Assembly: GCA_016927655.1 (NCBI GenBank)
Contig: JAFGMG010000011.1
Span: forward strand, 1-33,189
Source of the DNA: Candidatus Dojkabacteria bacterium
Lineage (GTDB): Bacteria; Patescibacteriota; Dojkabacteria; B142; JAFGMG01
Direction: 5' to 3'
DNA: 33,189 bases
A model generated the notes under the pieces. That model saw nothing but the letters and a program-made list of their open reading frames with translations. It ran no database searches and was not told where the DNA came from. Below, piece by piece: positions 1 to 6,398 of this stretch (the first letter of the stretch is position 1; each line of letters begins with the position of its first letter). The position numbers and the translations under genes are program-made.

Positions 1-577
1 CTATCAAAGTATCCGAAACAATAAATTTCATTGCACCTCCTCCATATGAGTCTGCACCTCCGCTGCCTAAATCATCCGGCTCATATACACTCCCATACGC
101 CTTTGATGTATCCGTCGTCCCATATCCCAAACCCCCATACCCGCTCCCTAATGTGCCTGCATATCCTATGCCCTTATCATCCGGATACCCTAAACTGTTG
201 GCACTTATACTCGCCCCCGAATCTACCGTAATATCATCAGCAATAATCGTAACCCCATAATCATCGGTGTAATCACTGTCCCCATCTTGATATGAGGCAA
301 GGCTCAATACCGCATTGTTAGTAACATGTACTTCAGTGCCCGAGCAATCAAAACTCCCAAGATTCGTGCCATCTGCAGACCATGTGGCATTAGCACTAAT
401 TGTGATAACTCCATTTACTGTAGAGTCTCCATCACCTACACCCCCATCAAGCACTGGACATGCAGCTGCAAAAGATGGCTCGGTGCTATAAAGCAATACA
501 GTTAGCAATAAGGAATAAAACATTCCGACAACAAAGAAGAATATTAGCGGTTTTTTGTAGATAATTTTATTTGCCAT
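1..577 (-). CDS. Glycine-rich secreted surface protein, N-terminal part (cut by window edge)
   Basis: An open frame runs from the ATG at 575-577 off the left edge without a stop (192 codons visible). The start has a basic n-region (KKP near residue 9) and a hydrophobic core to about residue 30, followed by an Ala-rich cleavage region (SFAAAC), so a secretion signal is clear; the Cys after three Ala is not a good lipobox. The mature part has segments typed as 'VDSGASISANSLGY', then Gly/Tyr-rich runs (GSGYGGLGYG, GGADSYGGG) and 'MKFIVSDTL'. This alternation of 'I-x-A-x-G' strands with Gly-rich loops is typical of beta-helix-like adhesin or surface proteins. No catalytic motif is visible. The gene follows a phosphoesterase gene on the same strand, separated by a structured leader. 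Role in attachment is inference. Size and C-terminal anchor are unknown because the gene is truncated here. Confidence 0.8.
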   Translation of the reverse strand, partial: MANKIIYKKPLIFFFVVGMFYSLLLTVLLYSTEPSFAAACPVLDGGVGDGDSTVNGVITISANATWSADGTNLGSFDCSGTEVHVTNNAVLSLASYQDGDSDYTDDYGVTIIADDITVDSGASISANSLGYPDDKGIGYAGTLGSGYGGLGYGTTDTSKAYGSVYEPDDLGSGGADSYGGGAMKFIVSDTLI

Positions 578-583
578 AACACT

Positions 584-600
584 CTGGTACAGGTTACCAG
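584..600 (-). promoter_or_regulatory. Small hairpin just before the surface-protein start
   Basis: An inverted repeat, CTGGTA and TACCAG with a 5-nt loop, ends 6 nt before the ATG at 577. If transcribed it would fold over the place where a ribosome would bind. There is no Shine-Dalgarno-like motif nearby. A regulatory role is inference. Confidence 0.35.
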
Positions 601-649
601 AAATTGCAGCACCCGGGAAGGAAGAAATTTAAAAGAAATCCATTTTTCT

Positions 650-757
650 AAAAAAAATACCGCTCTTTAAGCAGCCCAGTTATAGCTATCCTTTTACAGA
701 GCTTTTGTGCCGAAGCACAACTTTTCGCTAAGACCGGACTGCTCAAAGCCGGTATTT
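650..757 (-). ncRNA. Strong structured RNA element ending in a U-tract (unassigned; large terminator or leader RNA)
   Basis: On the minus strand, 757 to 655 folds into one long imperfect hairpin. AAATACCG (757-750) pairs with CGGTATTT (662-655). After a small bulge, CTTTGAGCAGTCC pairs with GGGCTGCTTAAAG, including G-U pairs. Inside lies a TAGC/GCTA helix and a 6-bp stem TTGTGC/GCACAA closed by a UUCG tetraloop (C-UUCG-G). The 3' side runs straight into eight U residues (657-650), as in an intrinsic terminator. It lies between the phosphoesterase stop (850) and the surface-protein start (577), so it can end the first transcript, be a leader of the second, or be a stable small RNA. I compared it by eye with SRP RNA, c-di-GMP, cobalamin, TPP and fluoride elements and saw none of their conserved cores. 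Confidence 0.55.
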
Positions 758-759
758 AT

Positions 760-782
760 CATCAAAAGAAATTCTTTTGATG
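760..782. repeat. 23-bp near-perfect palindrome next to the structured element
   Basis: CATCAAAAGAA, one central base, then TTCTTTTGATG: two 11-base arms that are exact inverted copies. It sits 2 bp beyond the large structured element, on its 5' side in the minus-strand transcript. It could be a protein-binding site or a second hairpin (9-bp stem with a 5-nt loop). The rest of 783-849 is AT-rich with nothing I can name. Confidence 0.5.
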
Positions 783-849
783 TAATATACAACGCAATTT
801 GAAAAAATATCTTACAAAAAATTCTTGGGAATTTATACAATTCTACAAA

Positions 850-2709
850 TTAGTTGATCCTGTGCCTATCATACAATTCATAAATACCTGTAGACCAGTT
901 TCTTCTATAAGTTTCATAGAAAACGATATCGTCATGAGTTCTAATTTTGACATAAGTGCTTCTTGCCCCCATATCTCCCAGGCCTTGAGAATGCGCTGTA
1001 TTCATTTGCCAAATAGTATTGTAATGATACGCGCTGTATTTGTGCGTATGACCGCAAAAATATGCCACTACATTATAATCGGCCAGTAATTGCCAGAATG
1101 CATCCCTATTTGACACATATTTATTTAAGCTGTCTGTTGTGTGGCCAGAAGTACCGTTTTCCTGGTCGGGCTGAGGATAGGCTGGTTCATGTCCGACTAC
1201 GAAAATTAAATCTTTGTCTGTGGCAGCAAGATCCGAAGCAAGCCAATTGTAAACCGGAGTAGTGATATCACCATCGGTGTGAGTATCACTGACAGAGTCA
1301 CAATATACATTAAGCGCTATAATGTGCATATTCCCATGATCAAAAGAATAGGTGGTTTCAGGACATGTAGCAGGCCCCGGATTTACCGTTCCGTAATCAA
1401 ATGCCCGCAATATATCCATATTTTCGCCATAATATGCCTCACTTCCGTGGCCCGGGAGCTCATGATTCCCCATAACCGGATACCAGGGGAATTCAGCACC
1501 CATGTAAGTTTCAACGCTCCATATTGTATTTGTCATTGAAGGCATATCACCAGCCGTCATAAAGAAATCCGAATCATCCGCAGCTATTGCTTCAGCCACA
1601 CCTCTGAAATAATCTGTAGTATCGTATATCCCGGGACCTGTACGCTCCTGCATATCAGACGCTATATGGAAATTGTATTCGGTGCTTTCTGGATCATCAG
1701 GATTTGAAGCAAGCCAGACATCTCCTCCTACATCACTTACAAATGTCACAATATCATCTTTGAACATGTCATTGTCAAAGTCCCCAACACGCGGGATTTC
1801 ATCATAAGGAGCAAAATAATCATGCCATTTAGAAGATCCTTCAAAAGAGCTGCTGCCATTACTCAAAGCGACCCAGACATCCCCGCCGCCATCACTTACG
1901 AAAGTAACTATATCATCAAGACCGTCATTATCGAAATCACCTATTGCCGGGACCTCGTCGTATGGAGCAAACCAATCATTCCATTTCGAAGCAGTTCCAA
2001 AACCCGTACCGCCATCATTTAGAGCGACCCAGACATCTCCCCAACCATCACTTGTAAATGTCACTATATCATCATAGCCGTCATCATTAAAATCACCAAT
2101 TGCAGGGATTTCGTCGTTTGGTGCAAAATAACTGTGCCATTTGGAGGATGTCCCAAACCCAGTTCCGCCGTTATTTAGGGCGACCCAGACATCCCCGCCG
2201 CCGTCACTTACAAAAGTCACAATATCATCGTATCCATCATTATTGAAATCCCCGATAAGTGGAATTTCGTTGTTTGGTGCAAACCAGCTGTGCCATAGAG
2301 AGGCGCTTGATTGAAAACTCGCCTCTCCGTCACCAAGCGCAACCCAGACTTTAGAACTTCCATCTCCTGTAAATGTCACTATGTCATCTTTAAAGTGGTC
2401 TCCATCAAAATCTCCGACTAGTGGTGTTTCGTCATTTGGCGCAAACCAATTGTGCCATTTAGAAGAAGTCCCGAAACTTGATCCTGTGTTTGCAGCAACC
2501 CAGACATCTCCATATTTATCACTTGTAAATGTGACTATATCGTCTAAGCCATCATGATCAAAGTCTCCGACAAGAGGTATCTCGTCATTTGGTGCAAAGT
2601 AGCCATGCCACTTACTTGATGAGTTAAAAGATGTGATAGATTGAGGGGATGCGTTATTCGAATAGACAATCCCGCCATTATTATAAATTTCTGGCAGAAT
2701 GAAACACAA
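850..2709 (-). CDS. Secreted VCBS/FG-GAP-like repeat protein with C-terminal metallophosphoesterase domain
   Basis: The N-terminal half (residues about 33-343, from the TTG at 2709) is six repeats of about 52 aa. Each has a 'KWH-x-x-FAP' start, a DxDxDGxxD calcium-type loop (GDFDHDGLDD) and 'DVWVA', as in VCBS/FG-GAP propeller blades. The C-terminal part (about 347-600) is a calcineurin-like phosphoesterase: D352 (ASDMQ), GD388, GNHE at 414-417, a later GHEPAYP and GHTH. The His of the usual first DxH motif is Gln; purple-acid-type enzymes also lack that His, so activity is plausible. The start is odd. The frame stays open upstream to a TAA at 2767-2769, and that upstream stretch encodes a clean signal peptide (LIKKRIFFF..., then a hydrophobic core) but has no ATG, GTG or TTG. 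The true start may be an AUU at 2764-2766. The substrate is unknown; the protein probably acts outside the cell. Confidence 0.88.
   Translation of the reverse strand: MCFILPEIYNNGGIVYSNNASPQSITSFNSSSKWHGYFAPNDEIPLVGDFDHDGLDDIVTFTSDKYGDVWVAANTGSSFGTSSKWHNWFAPNDETPLVGDFDGDHFKDDIVTFTGDGSSKVWVALGDGEASFQSSASLWHSWFAPNNEIPLIGDFNNDGYDDIVTFVSDGGGDVWVALNNGGTGFGTSSKWHSYFAPNDEIPAIGDFNDDGYDDIVTFTSDGWGDVWVALNDGGTGFGTASKWNDWFAPYDEVPAIGDFDNDGLDDIVTFVSDGGGDVWVALSNGSSSFEGSSKWHDYFAPYDEIPRVGDFDNDMFKDDIVTFVSDVGGDVWLASNPDDPESTEYNFHIASDMQERTGPGIYDTTDYFRGVAEAIAADDSDFFMTAGDMPSMTNTIWSVETYMGAEFPWYPVMGNHELPGHGSEAYYGENMDILRAFDYGTVNPGPATCPETTYSFDHGNMHIIALNVYCDSVSDTHTDGDITTPVYNWLASDLAATDKDLIFVVGHEPAYPQPDQENGTSGHTTDSLNKYVSNRDAFWQLLADYNVVAYFCGHTHKYSAYHYNTIWQMNTAHSQGLGDMGARSTYVKIRTHDDIVFYETYRRNWSTGIYELYDRHRIN
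1681..2613 (-). repeat. Six in-frame tandem repeats of about 156 bp (propeller blades)
   Basis: These encode the six 50-54 aa blades of the phosphoesterase fusion. Repeats 3, 4 and 5 are the most alike (52 aa each, sharing GDFxxDGxDDIVTF and GDVWVAL), which suggests recent duplication inside the gene. Repeats 2 and 6 carry a one-residue longer calcium loop (DHFKDD, DMFKDD). Confidence 0.85.
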
Positions 2710-2841
2710 AAATACCCCAAATACCGCTAAAGATGTAAAAAAGAATATTCTCTTCTTGATTAGAATTTATTTAACTTGATACAAGTATACAATAAAATCG
2801 ATCCTTACCGAAACTTGCTTGATTTATTATTACAAAAAAAA

Positions 2842-3438
2842 CTAAAGGCGTTTTAGTGTTTTAAAATCTTGCTGTAGGACCTTATACATTGCTGGATTGT
2901 AAGCCGCCACGGCCGGATGATAAAGAGGAACAACCAAGACCCCTCCATATCCTGCAATTGCTTGAAATATTTGTCCATGAGATTGAGAAATTTTTTTCAT
3001 CTGTCCTGGGAATTTGTATGCTTTAGTAATAAATTCCATCGGGAATTTCCCGAGAGTGACTATTATTTTTGGTTTTATGATATTTATCTGGCGCAGCAGG
3101 TAAGGGCCGTAAATTTCAATTTCTTCCGGCTTTGGGTTACGATTGTCTGGAGGGCGATCTTTTACAATATTTGTCAGATAGACGTCTTCCCTTTTCAGAT
3201 CTATCGATTCAAACAGCCTGTCAAGAATTTTTCCTGCCTGACCGACGAACGGATACCCGCTTTCTGCCTCTTGTGTTCCTGGAGCCTCTCCTATCATGAC
3301 TATTTTTGCATAATGGCTCCCCTGACCTAGGACAGGATGATACTTATTTGCAATTCTGTATTCGTACAAAGGAGATTTTGAAAGATTCCATATCTCATCC
3401 CTGATTTGCCTGAGTTTGTCAGTTCGATCGTCTTTCAT
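2842..3438 (-). CDS. Uracil-DNA glycosylase, family 4/5-like, without Fe-S cysteines
   Basis: The protein removes uracil from DNA, the first step of base-excision repair. Family motifs are present: GEAPG at 50-54 followed by E-x-x-SGYPFVGQAG (59-69), 'TNIVKDRPPDNRNP' (89-102), 'IIVTLGKFP' (125-133) and the HPAVAA catalytic loop (174-179). At 198 aa it has the usual family length. Family-4 enzymes normally hold a 4Fe-4S cluster through four Cys, beginning with CxxC near the N-terminus. This protein has no Cys at all, so it must fold without the cluster. The start is the ATG at 3436-3438. It lies 75 bp upstream of the phosphoesterase fusion on the same strand and just downstream of tRNA-Asn. 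Confidence 0.85.
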   Translation of the reverse strand: MKDDRTDKLRQIRDEIWNLSKSPLYEYRIANKYHPVLGQGSHYAKIVMIGEAPGTQEAESGYPFVGQAGKILDRLFESIDLKREDVYLTNIVKDRPPDNRNPKPEEIEIYGPYLLRQINIIKPKIIVTLGKFPMEFITKAYKFPGQMKKISQSHGQIFQAIAGYGGVLVVPLYHPAVAAYNPAMYKVLQQDFKTLKRL

Positions 3439-3501
3439 ATAGGCTCACTAGCAAGCTTATATCTATTTCAATCCTAACCAATCTGCTGCTGCTAGTCAAT
3501 T

Positions 3502-3576
3502 TGGCTCCGGGTGCAGGATTCGAACCTGCAACCTCTCGATTAACAGTCGATGGCTCTACCATTGAGCTAACCCGGA
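3502..3576 (-). tRNA. tRNA-Asn (GTT)
   Basis: A full cloverleaf is visible on the minus strand. The acceptor arm pairs TCCGGGT (3576-3570) with ACCCGGA (3512-3506), with discriminator G at 3505 and an encoded CCA at 3504-3502. The D-arm contains AGCTCAATGGTAGAGC, the anticodon GTT is at 3544-3542 in loop CTGTTAA, and the T-arm has GGTTCGAATCC. The anticodon stem has four pairs plus one outer mismatch. Encoded CCA is normal for many bacteria. Confidence 0.96.
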
Positions 3577-3592
3577 AGTTTTTGCACTTGGA

Positions 3593-3601
3593 ATTATATC
3601 A
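3593..3601 (-). promoter_or_regulatory. Extended -10 promoter of tRNA-Asn
   Basis: TGATATAAT (a TGn-TATAAT extended -10) is 16 nt upstream of the tRNA 5' end. No good -35 is visible, as expected for extended -10 promoters. Confidence 0.6.
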
Positions 3602-3612
3602 TTTCTTTCCGT

Positions 3613-3987
3613 TTATTTCTTCACAAAGTCATACACCAACCCCACAGAAAGCGAGGTTGATATCAGAACCAGGACAATTCCAGCACCAATTAGAAGATAT
3701 CGTGATTGGAAAATTGTTCCGACCTGGTCTGTAATATTTTCTCCGTTTCTGCTCGTAGAAACTCCAGCTACCCGGCCCTCTTGCACACCTTCTACTGACA
3801 CGTCATTCCCTCTTAGGCTGGCTGCAGTATAAACTTCTTTTTCTTTGACAAATTTGTCTTTCGCAATTTCATAGCCGCTGATGGGAAGCACAAAAAGTAC
3901 CAATACCAATATAATTGCACTGAAAAACTGACCGAAAGTGGCCTCAAACTGGATTCCTTTTTGAGAGTTGTCTATTTCTTTCTTCAT
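3613..3987 (-). CDS. Small two-span membrane protein of unknown function
   Basis: A 124-aa protein from the ATG at 3985-3987; a TTG nine bases upstream is possible but less likely. It has a short charged N-terminus, a first membrane segment (about residues 20-39, FFSAIILVLVLFVLPISGY), a loop of about 50 charged or polar residues (AKDKFVKEKEVYTAA... and NGENITDQ), and a second membrane segment near the C-terminus (LLIGAGIVLVLISTSLSVGLVY) ending in DFVKK. The loop between the segments is probably outside the cell. No known family is recognised and no catalytic motif is seen. It lies directly downstream of mltG, with its own promoter overlapping the end of mltG, and just upstream of tRNA-Asn. 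Confidence 0.7.
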   Translation of the reverse strand: MKKEIDNSQKGIQFEATFGQFFSAIILVLVLFVLPISGYEIAKDKFVKEKEVYTAASLRGNDVSVEGVQEGRVAGVSTSRNGENITDQVGTIFQSRYLLIGAGIVLVLISTSLSVGLVYDFVKK

Positions 3988-4009
3988 GGGAAGCAATTTT
4001 CTTACCCAT

Positions 4010-4038
4010 AGTATAGATCAGATTGATCCTTAATCCAA
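4010..4038 (-). promoter_or_regulatory. Promoter of the two-span membrane protein
   Basis: TTGGAT (4038-4033), a 17-nt spacer and TATACT (4015-4010), 22 nt before the ATG at 3987. It overlaps the end of mltG, so the gene can be transcribed independently. Confidence 0.45.
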
Positions 4039-5070
4039 GTACTTAGCTATATTTGCATTGTGCTCACTGAGAGTTTTGGCAAAATGCACCTGCCCTGAGC
4101 CATCCTGCTCGTGAATGAAATAGTAATATTGCGTGTTAGCAGGATAAAGGGCTGCCTCAACCGCTTCTATTCGAGGGCTGCAAATTGGAGTTGGCGGAAG
4201 CCCTGGATATTTGTAAGTGTTGTATGGTGAGTCGATCTTCAGATCTTGGTTTGTTGGTCTTGGATCACTTTTTCCTGTTGCGTAATTTACCGTCGCATCT
4301 GATTCGATTGCCATGCCAATATTAAGCCTGTTTGTAAATACGCTTGATATTTCGTCTTTTTCGTCATTTGTAAAACTTTCTCTTTCAATAATTGAAGCAA
4401 GAACCAGTTTGTTATAGAAATCCGCCTCTTTTTCCAGGCCGTCTACTTTGTTTATAAACTGCTGCAAAAGTGCTTCTATGACTTGCTGCGTGGTTGCACT
4501 ATTTTCAAATTCATATGTATCCGGATATAAAAACCCTTCTAACGATTTACCTGCTGGTTTGTACGTGTCTAAAAAGCCCTGAATATTTTCTTTGAATGTG
4601 TAACTGTCCGGGGATTTGGTTATACCGTCGAAATCATTTCCATTAAATACTGCTCCTGATTTATCGGCGAATGCTTTAGCAAGAGATTCTTTAATCTGCG
4701 AAAGTTTATAGCCTTCGACAATTGTCACTCTTGTGACACTGAGATTTTGCGCTTTGCCAAGCAGTTCGACAATTTGCTCCATTGTGTAATTTTCCGGTAT
4801 CTCAAATGTCCCTGCCTGAATTGAGCCTCTTAATCCCTCTTGCCTTAGATACCAGTTGAATGCATTGCTGTCTTTGATAAGATTTGCTTCTTTTAGTCTT
4901 TTTCCAACCGAGCTTGGACTTTCGCCTTTTTCGACTATGAACTCTACTGTCTGGTTTGAATCACTGAGGGTATAATTTAGAGCAGAGCTATACCAGTTTT
5001 GGTAGTAAAAATACCCGCCGGCTCCAGCTAGTATAAGAACAATAACAAGATAAAACAATGTTTTTTTCAT
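4030..5070 (-). CDS. mltG: Endolytic murein transglycosylase MltG (YceG-like)
   Basis: MltG cuts nascent glycan strands in the periplasmic or outer face of the membrane and is thought to set peptidoglycan strand length. The 346-aa protein has an N-terminal membrane anchor (residues about 4-22, LFYLVIVLILAGAGGYF) and a LysM-like region with 'VEKGESPSSVGKRLKEANLI' features at about 46-66. The YceG domain includes GYKLSQI, GFLYPDTYEF at 179-188, and the catalytic motif ASIIERE, with E229 as the expected active-site glutamate. The family C-terminal signature is also present: 'SPYNTYKYPGLPP' and 'PICSPRIEAVEAALYP'. Length and motif order are normal. It has its own extended -10 promoter. Together with FemAB at 16-17 kb it shows that the organism makes or remodels peptidoglycan. 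Confidence 0.95.
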   Translation of the reverse strand: MKKTLFYLVIVLILAGAGGYFYYQNWYSSALNYTLSDSNQTVEFIVEKGESPSSVGKRLKEANLIKDSNAFNWYLRQEGLRGSIQAGTFEIPENYTMEQIVELLGKAQNLSVTRVTIVEGYKLSQIKESLAKAFADKSGAVFNGNDFDGITKSPDSYTFKENIQGFLDTYKPAGKSLEGFLYPDTYEFENSATTQQVIEALLQQFINKVDGLEKEADFYNKLVLASIIERESFTNDEKDEISSVFTNRLNIGMAIESDATVNYATGKSDPRPTNQDLKIDSPYNTYKYPGLPPTPICSPRIEAVEAALYPANTQYYYFIHEQDGSGQVHFAKTLSEHNANIAKYLD

Positions 5071-5095
5071 GAAATTTGGTCTAATAAAGCAAGTT

Positions 5096-5104
5096 ATTAT
5101 AGCA
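5096..5104 (-). promoter_or_regulatory. Extended -10 promoter of mltG
   Basis: TGCTATAAT on the minus strand, 25 nt before the mltG ATG. It has the same TGn-TATAAT form as the promoters before tRNA-Asn, argS and uvrD. Confidence 0.55.
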
Positions 5105-5230
5105 GGATATTTGTTCGTGGGAAGCAGAATATCTTAAAGGGGGATAGAAGATATTAACCCGAAGAAACTTGTTTGGCAAATTTAGCACCTGGGAACTTCT
5201 TATTAATTTATTCCCGAAATAAATTGAGCT

Positions 5231-5656
5231 ATGGCTGAACAATCTCCTGTTAAATTTCTTGGACACACTACTGATGGTATGAGAATGTATCAGCTAAAGG
5301 TGTCTAATCAACAATGCAGAAATACAGGCTGCCCATTTAAGGGGAAAACGAAGCCAATTCCGCATAGGACGCATGGTCTTCATGGGGCTTCTGATGCAAC
5401 GAAACGAATCTTTTGTGCGAATACACAGCCACCGTTTACTGGTTGTACTACTCCAGGAAGATATGGCACAGCGGAACTTACAACAAATGAGATACCAGAG
5501 GGGGCAATTGCCGATGCAGTACCTTGTCTTGGCGGAGATTCGGGTTCAAATGGGGATAGTAATGGTAATGGCCACCAATTAGTCGGATCGGGGAGTTTCG
5601 AAGACCGAATGCAAGCGGTTTATAGAAAGAATGGGGATGGTGATGGGGAACCTTAA
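5231..5656 (+). CDS. Unknown Cys-containing protein with low-complexity Gly/Asn/Asp tail
   Basis: A 141-aa open frame from the ATG at 5231, ending one base before the convergent toxin gene. I do not recognise a family. The first half has Cys at 29 and 34 (CRNTGC), 62, 71 and 98, mixed with His (HRTHGLHG), which would suit a small metal-binding fold, though no standard zinc-finger spacing is present. From about residue 99 the sequence is low complexity (GGDSGSNGDSNGNGH), with a second Gly/Asp run at the C-terminus. There is no signal peptide or membrane segment. It is the only plus-strand gene in the first 12 kb and sits next to a toxin-antitoxin pair, so it may be acquired DNA. A small hairpin (TTTATT/AATAAA) lies just before the start. 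That it is a real gene is likely but not certain. Confidence 0.5.
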   Translation: MAEQSPVKFLGHTTDGMRMYQLKVSNQQCRNTGCPFKGKTKPIPHRTHGLHGASDATKRIFCANTQPPFTGCTTPGRYGTAELTTNEIPEGAIADAVPCLGGDSGSNGDSNGNGHQLVGSGSFEDRMQAVYRKNGDGDGEP

Positions 5657-5657
5657 A

Positions 5658-5930
5658 CTAATTATAAACTTGATTGTGCGTTCCGATATCTAGAAGAAAG
5701 ATACAATCTTCTGTTTCATAGTAAATCATTCTGTAGTCACCCGTTATTCTGATTGCCCTCTCTCCAACCATACTACCTTCCAAAGCATGATCGTCCAGTA
5801 GTGGATTTGTTTTATCTTTAAGAAACATTCCATATCTTTCTATGAATTTCTTGTGCAGCTTTTCATTTGGTTTAATTCTTTTATTGAAATGTTTCTGGAA
5901 AGTTTTATGATGCTCTATTCTTTTATTCAA
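5658..5930 (-). CDS. RelE/YafQ-type toxin (mRNA interferase family)
   Basis: A 90-aa basic protein of the RelE/ParE fold. The N-terminal helices (KTFQKHFNKRIKPNEKLHKKF) are followed by 'DHALEGSMVGERAIRITGDYRMIYY' and the C-terminal 'FLLDIGTHNQVY'. These match the HxLxG...R..RI..DYR..Y......LL.IGTH..VY pattern of YafQ/RelE-like ribosome-dependent mRNA endonucleases. The start overlaps the end of the antitoxin gene by 4 nt (ATGA), so the pair is translationally coupled in the order antitoxin-toxin. Whether it cuts mRNA or instead acts on gyrase (ParE-like) cannot be told from sequence; the C-terminal His (GTH) favours a YafQ-like nuclease. Confidence 0.85.
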   Translation of the reverse strand: MNKRIEHHKTFQKHFNKRIKPNEKLHKKFIERYGMFLKDKTNPLLDDHALEGSMVGERAIRITGDYRMIYYETEDCIFLLDIGTHNQVYN

Positions 5931-6223
5931 CTCAGAGCTTTAATGGATTCTTCGGCTGTGTATGACCTTACTTTCCCTCTTTTTCTATCTCCCTCGTGTT
6001 CTTCAATCATATGTTTGTACCTTGCTGCTGCCTCAGGGCTCAACCTCTCTCGTGAATCAATGAATACATTATAGACTCCATTTACATAGCCACTCAAAAA
6101 CACCCTTGTGAGCTCTTGTAGAGAGGAAAAGCCTTCTTTTTCGGCCTTCTCTTCTGCTTTTTCTCTGAGAGTCTTGACCATCGGAACCTGAAATATTGAT
6201 TTATCGTTATTACTAGTAGACAT
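5927..6223 (-). CDS. RelB/DinJ-like antitoxin
   Basis: A 98-aa protein directly upstream of the toxin, with a 4-nt overlap. The N-terminal part (FQVPMVKTLREKAEEKAEKEGFSSLQELTRVFL, described in pieces) has the strand-helix-helix look of a ribbon-helix-helix DNA-binding domain of the RelB/DinJ type. The C-terminal half is charged (EEHEGDRKRGKVRSYTAEES) and would wrap the toxin. Such antitoxins repress their own operon together with the toxin. The ATG at 6221-6223 directly follows a 14-bp palindrome that also holds the -10 box, so the site fits autoregulation and the mRNA would be nearly leaderless. Confidence 0.8.
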   Translation of the reverse strand: MSTSNNDKSIFQVPMVKTLREKAEEKAEKEGFSSLQELTRVFLSGYVNGVYNVFIDSRERLSPEAAARYKHMIEEHEGDRKRGKVRSYTAEESIKALS

Positions 6224-6260
6224 ATTATAATTATAATAGTTTGGTAATATTATAACACAA
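6224..6260 (-). promoter_or_regulatory. Promoter and palindromic operator of the RelBE-like pair
   Basis: A perfect palindrome, ATTATAATTATAAT (6224-6237), touches the antitoxin ATG and contains two overlapping TATAAT boxes. The farther one ends 6 nt before the ATG. A possible -35, TTGTGT (6260-6255), is 19 nt upstream of it. The remaining 6261-6398 is AT-rich and shows no further structure to me. Confidence 0.5.
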
Positions 6261-6398
6261 CTAACGAAATTTCTCGTAGAAAGTAAAGTGAAAGGGCTTA
6301 TTCAGGGTAAGTGATACTTTATAGAACGTGTTATATATTTTGAATACTCTATTTCAAGACTGTTATTTAGCTCTTCGTCCATCAACAGTAAGGTCACT

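Noticed and set aside
31-231. His/Pro-rich plus-strand frame
   Set aside because: Antisense shadow of the glycine-rich surface protein, which has a signal peptide and an open frame through the edge.
655-757. Small bacterial SRP RNA
   Set aside because: The plus strand contains AAGCAGCC, as in SRP RNA, but the GGAA loop and the asymmetric bulge of the SRP54 site are missing and the cap is UUCG on the other strand.
1681-2613. Tandem repeats as a CRISPR-like array
   Set aside because: The repeats are about 156 bp, in frame, and encode propeller blades without spacers.
3501-3734. Plus-strand reading frame beginning MAPGAGFEPATSRL
   Set aside because: It is the antisense translation of tRNA-Asn, a well-known false protein.
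5081-5266. Minus-strand 61-aa frame upstream of mltG
   Set aside because: It overlaps the mltG promoter and the start of the plus-strand gene and shows no protein-like features.
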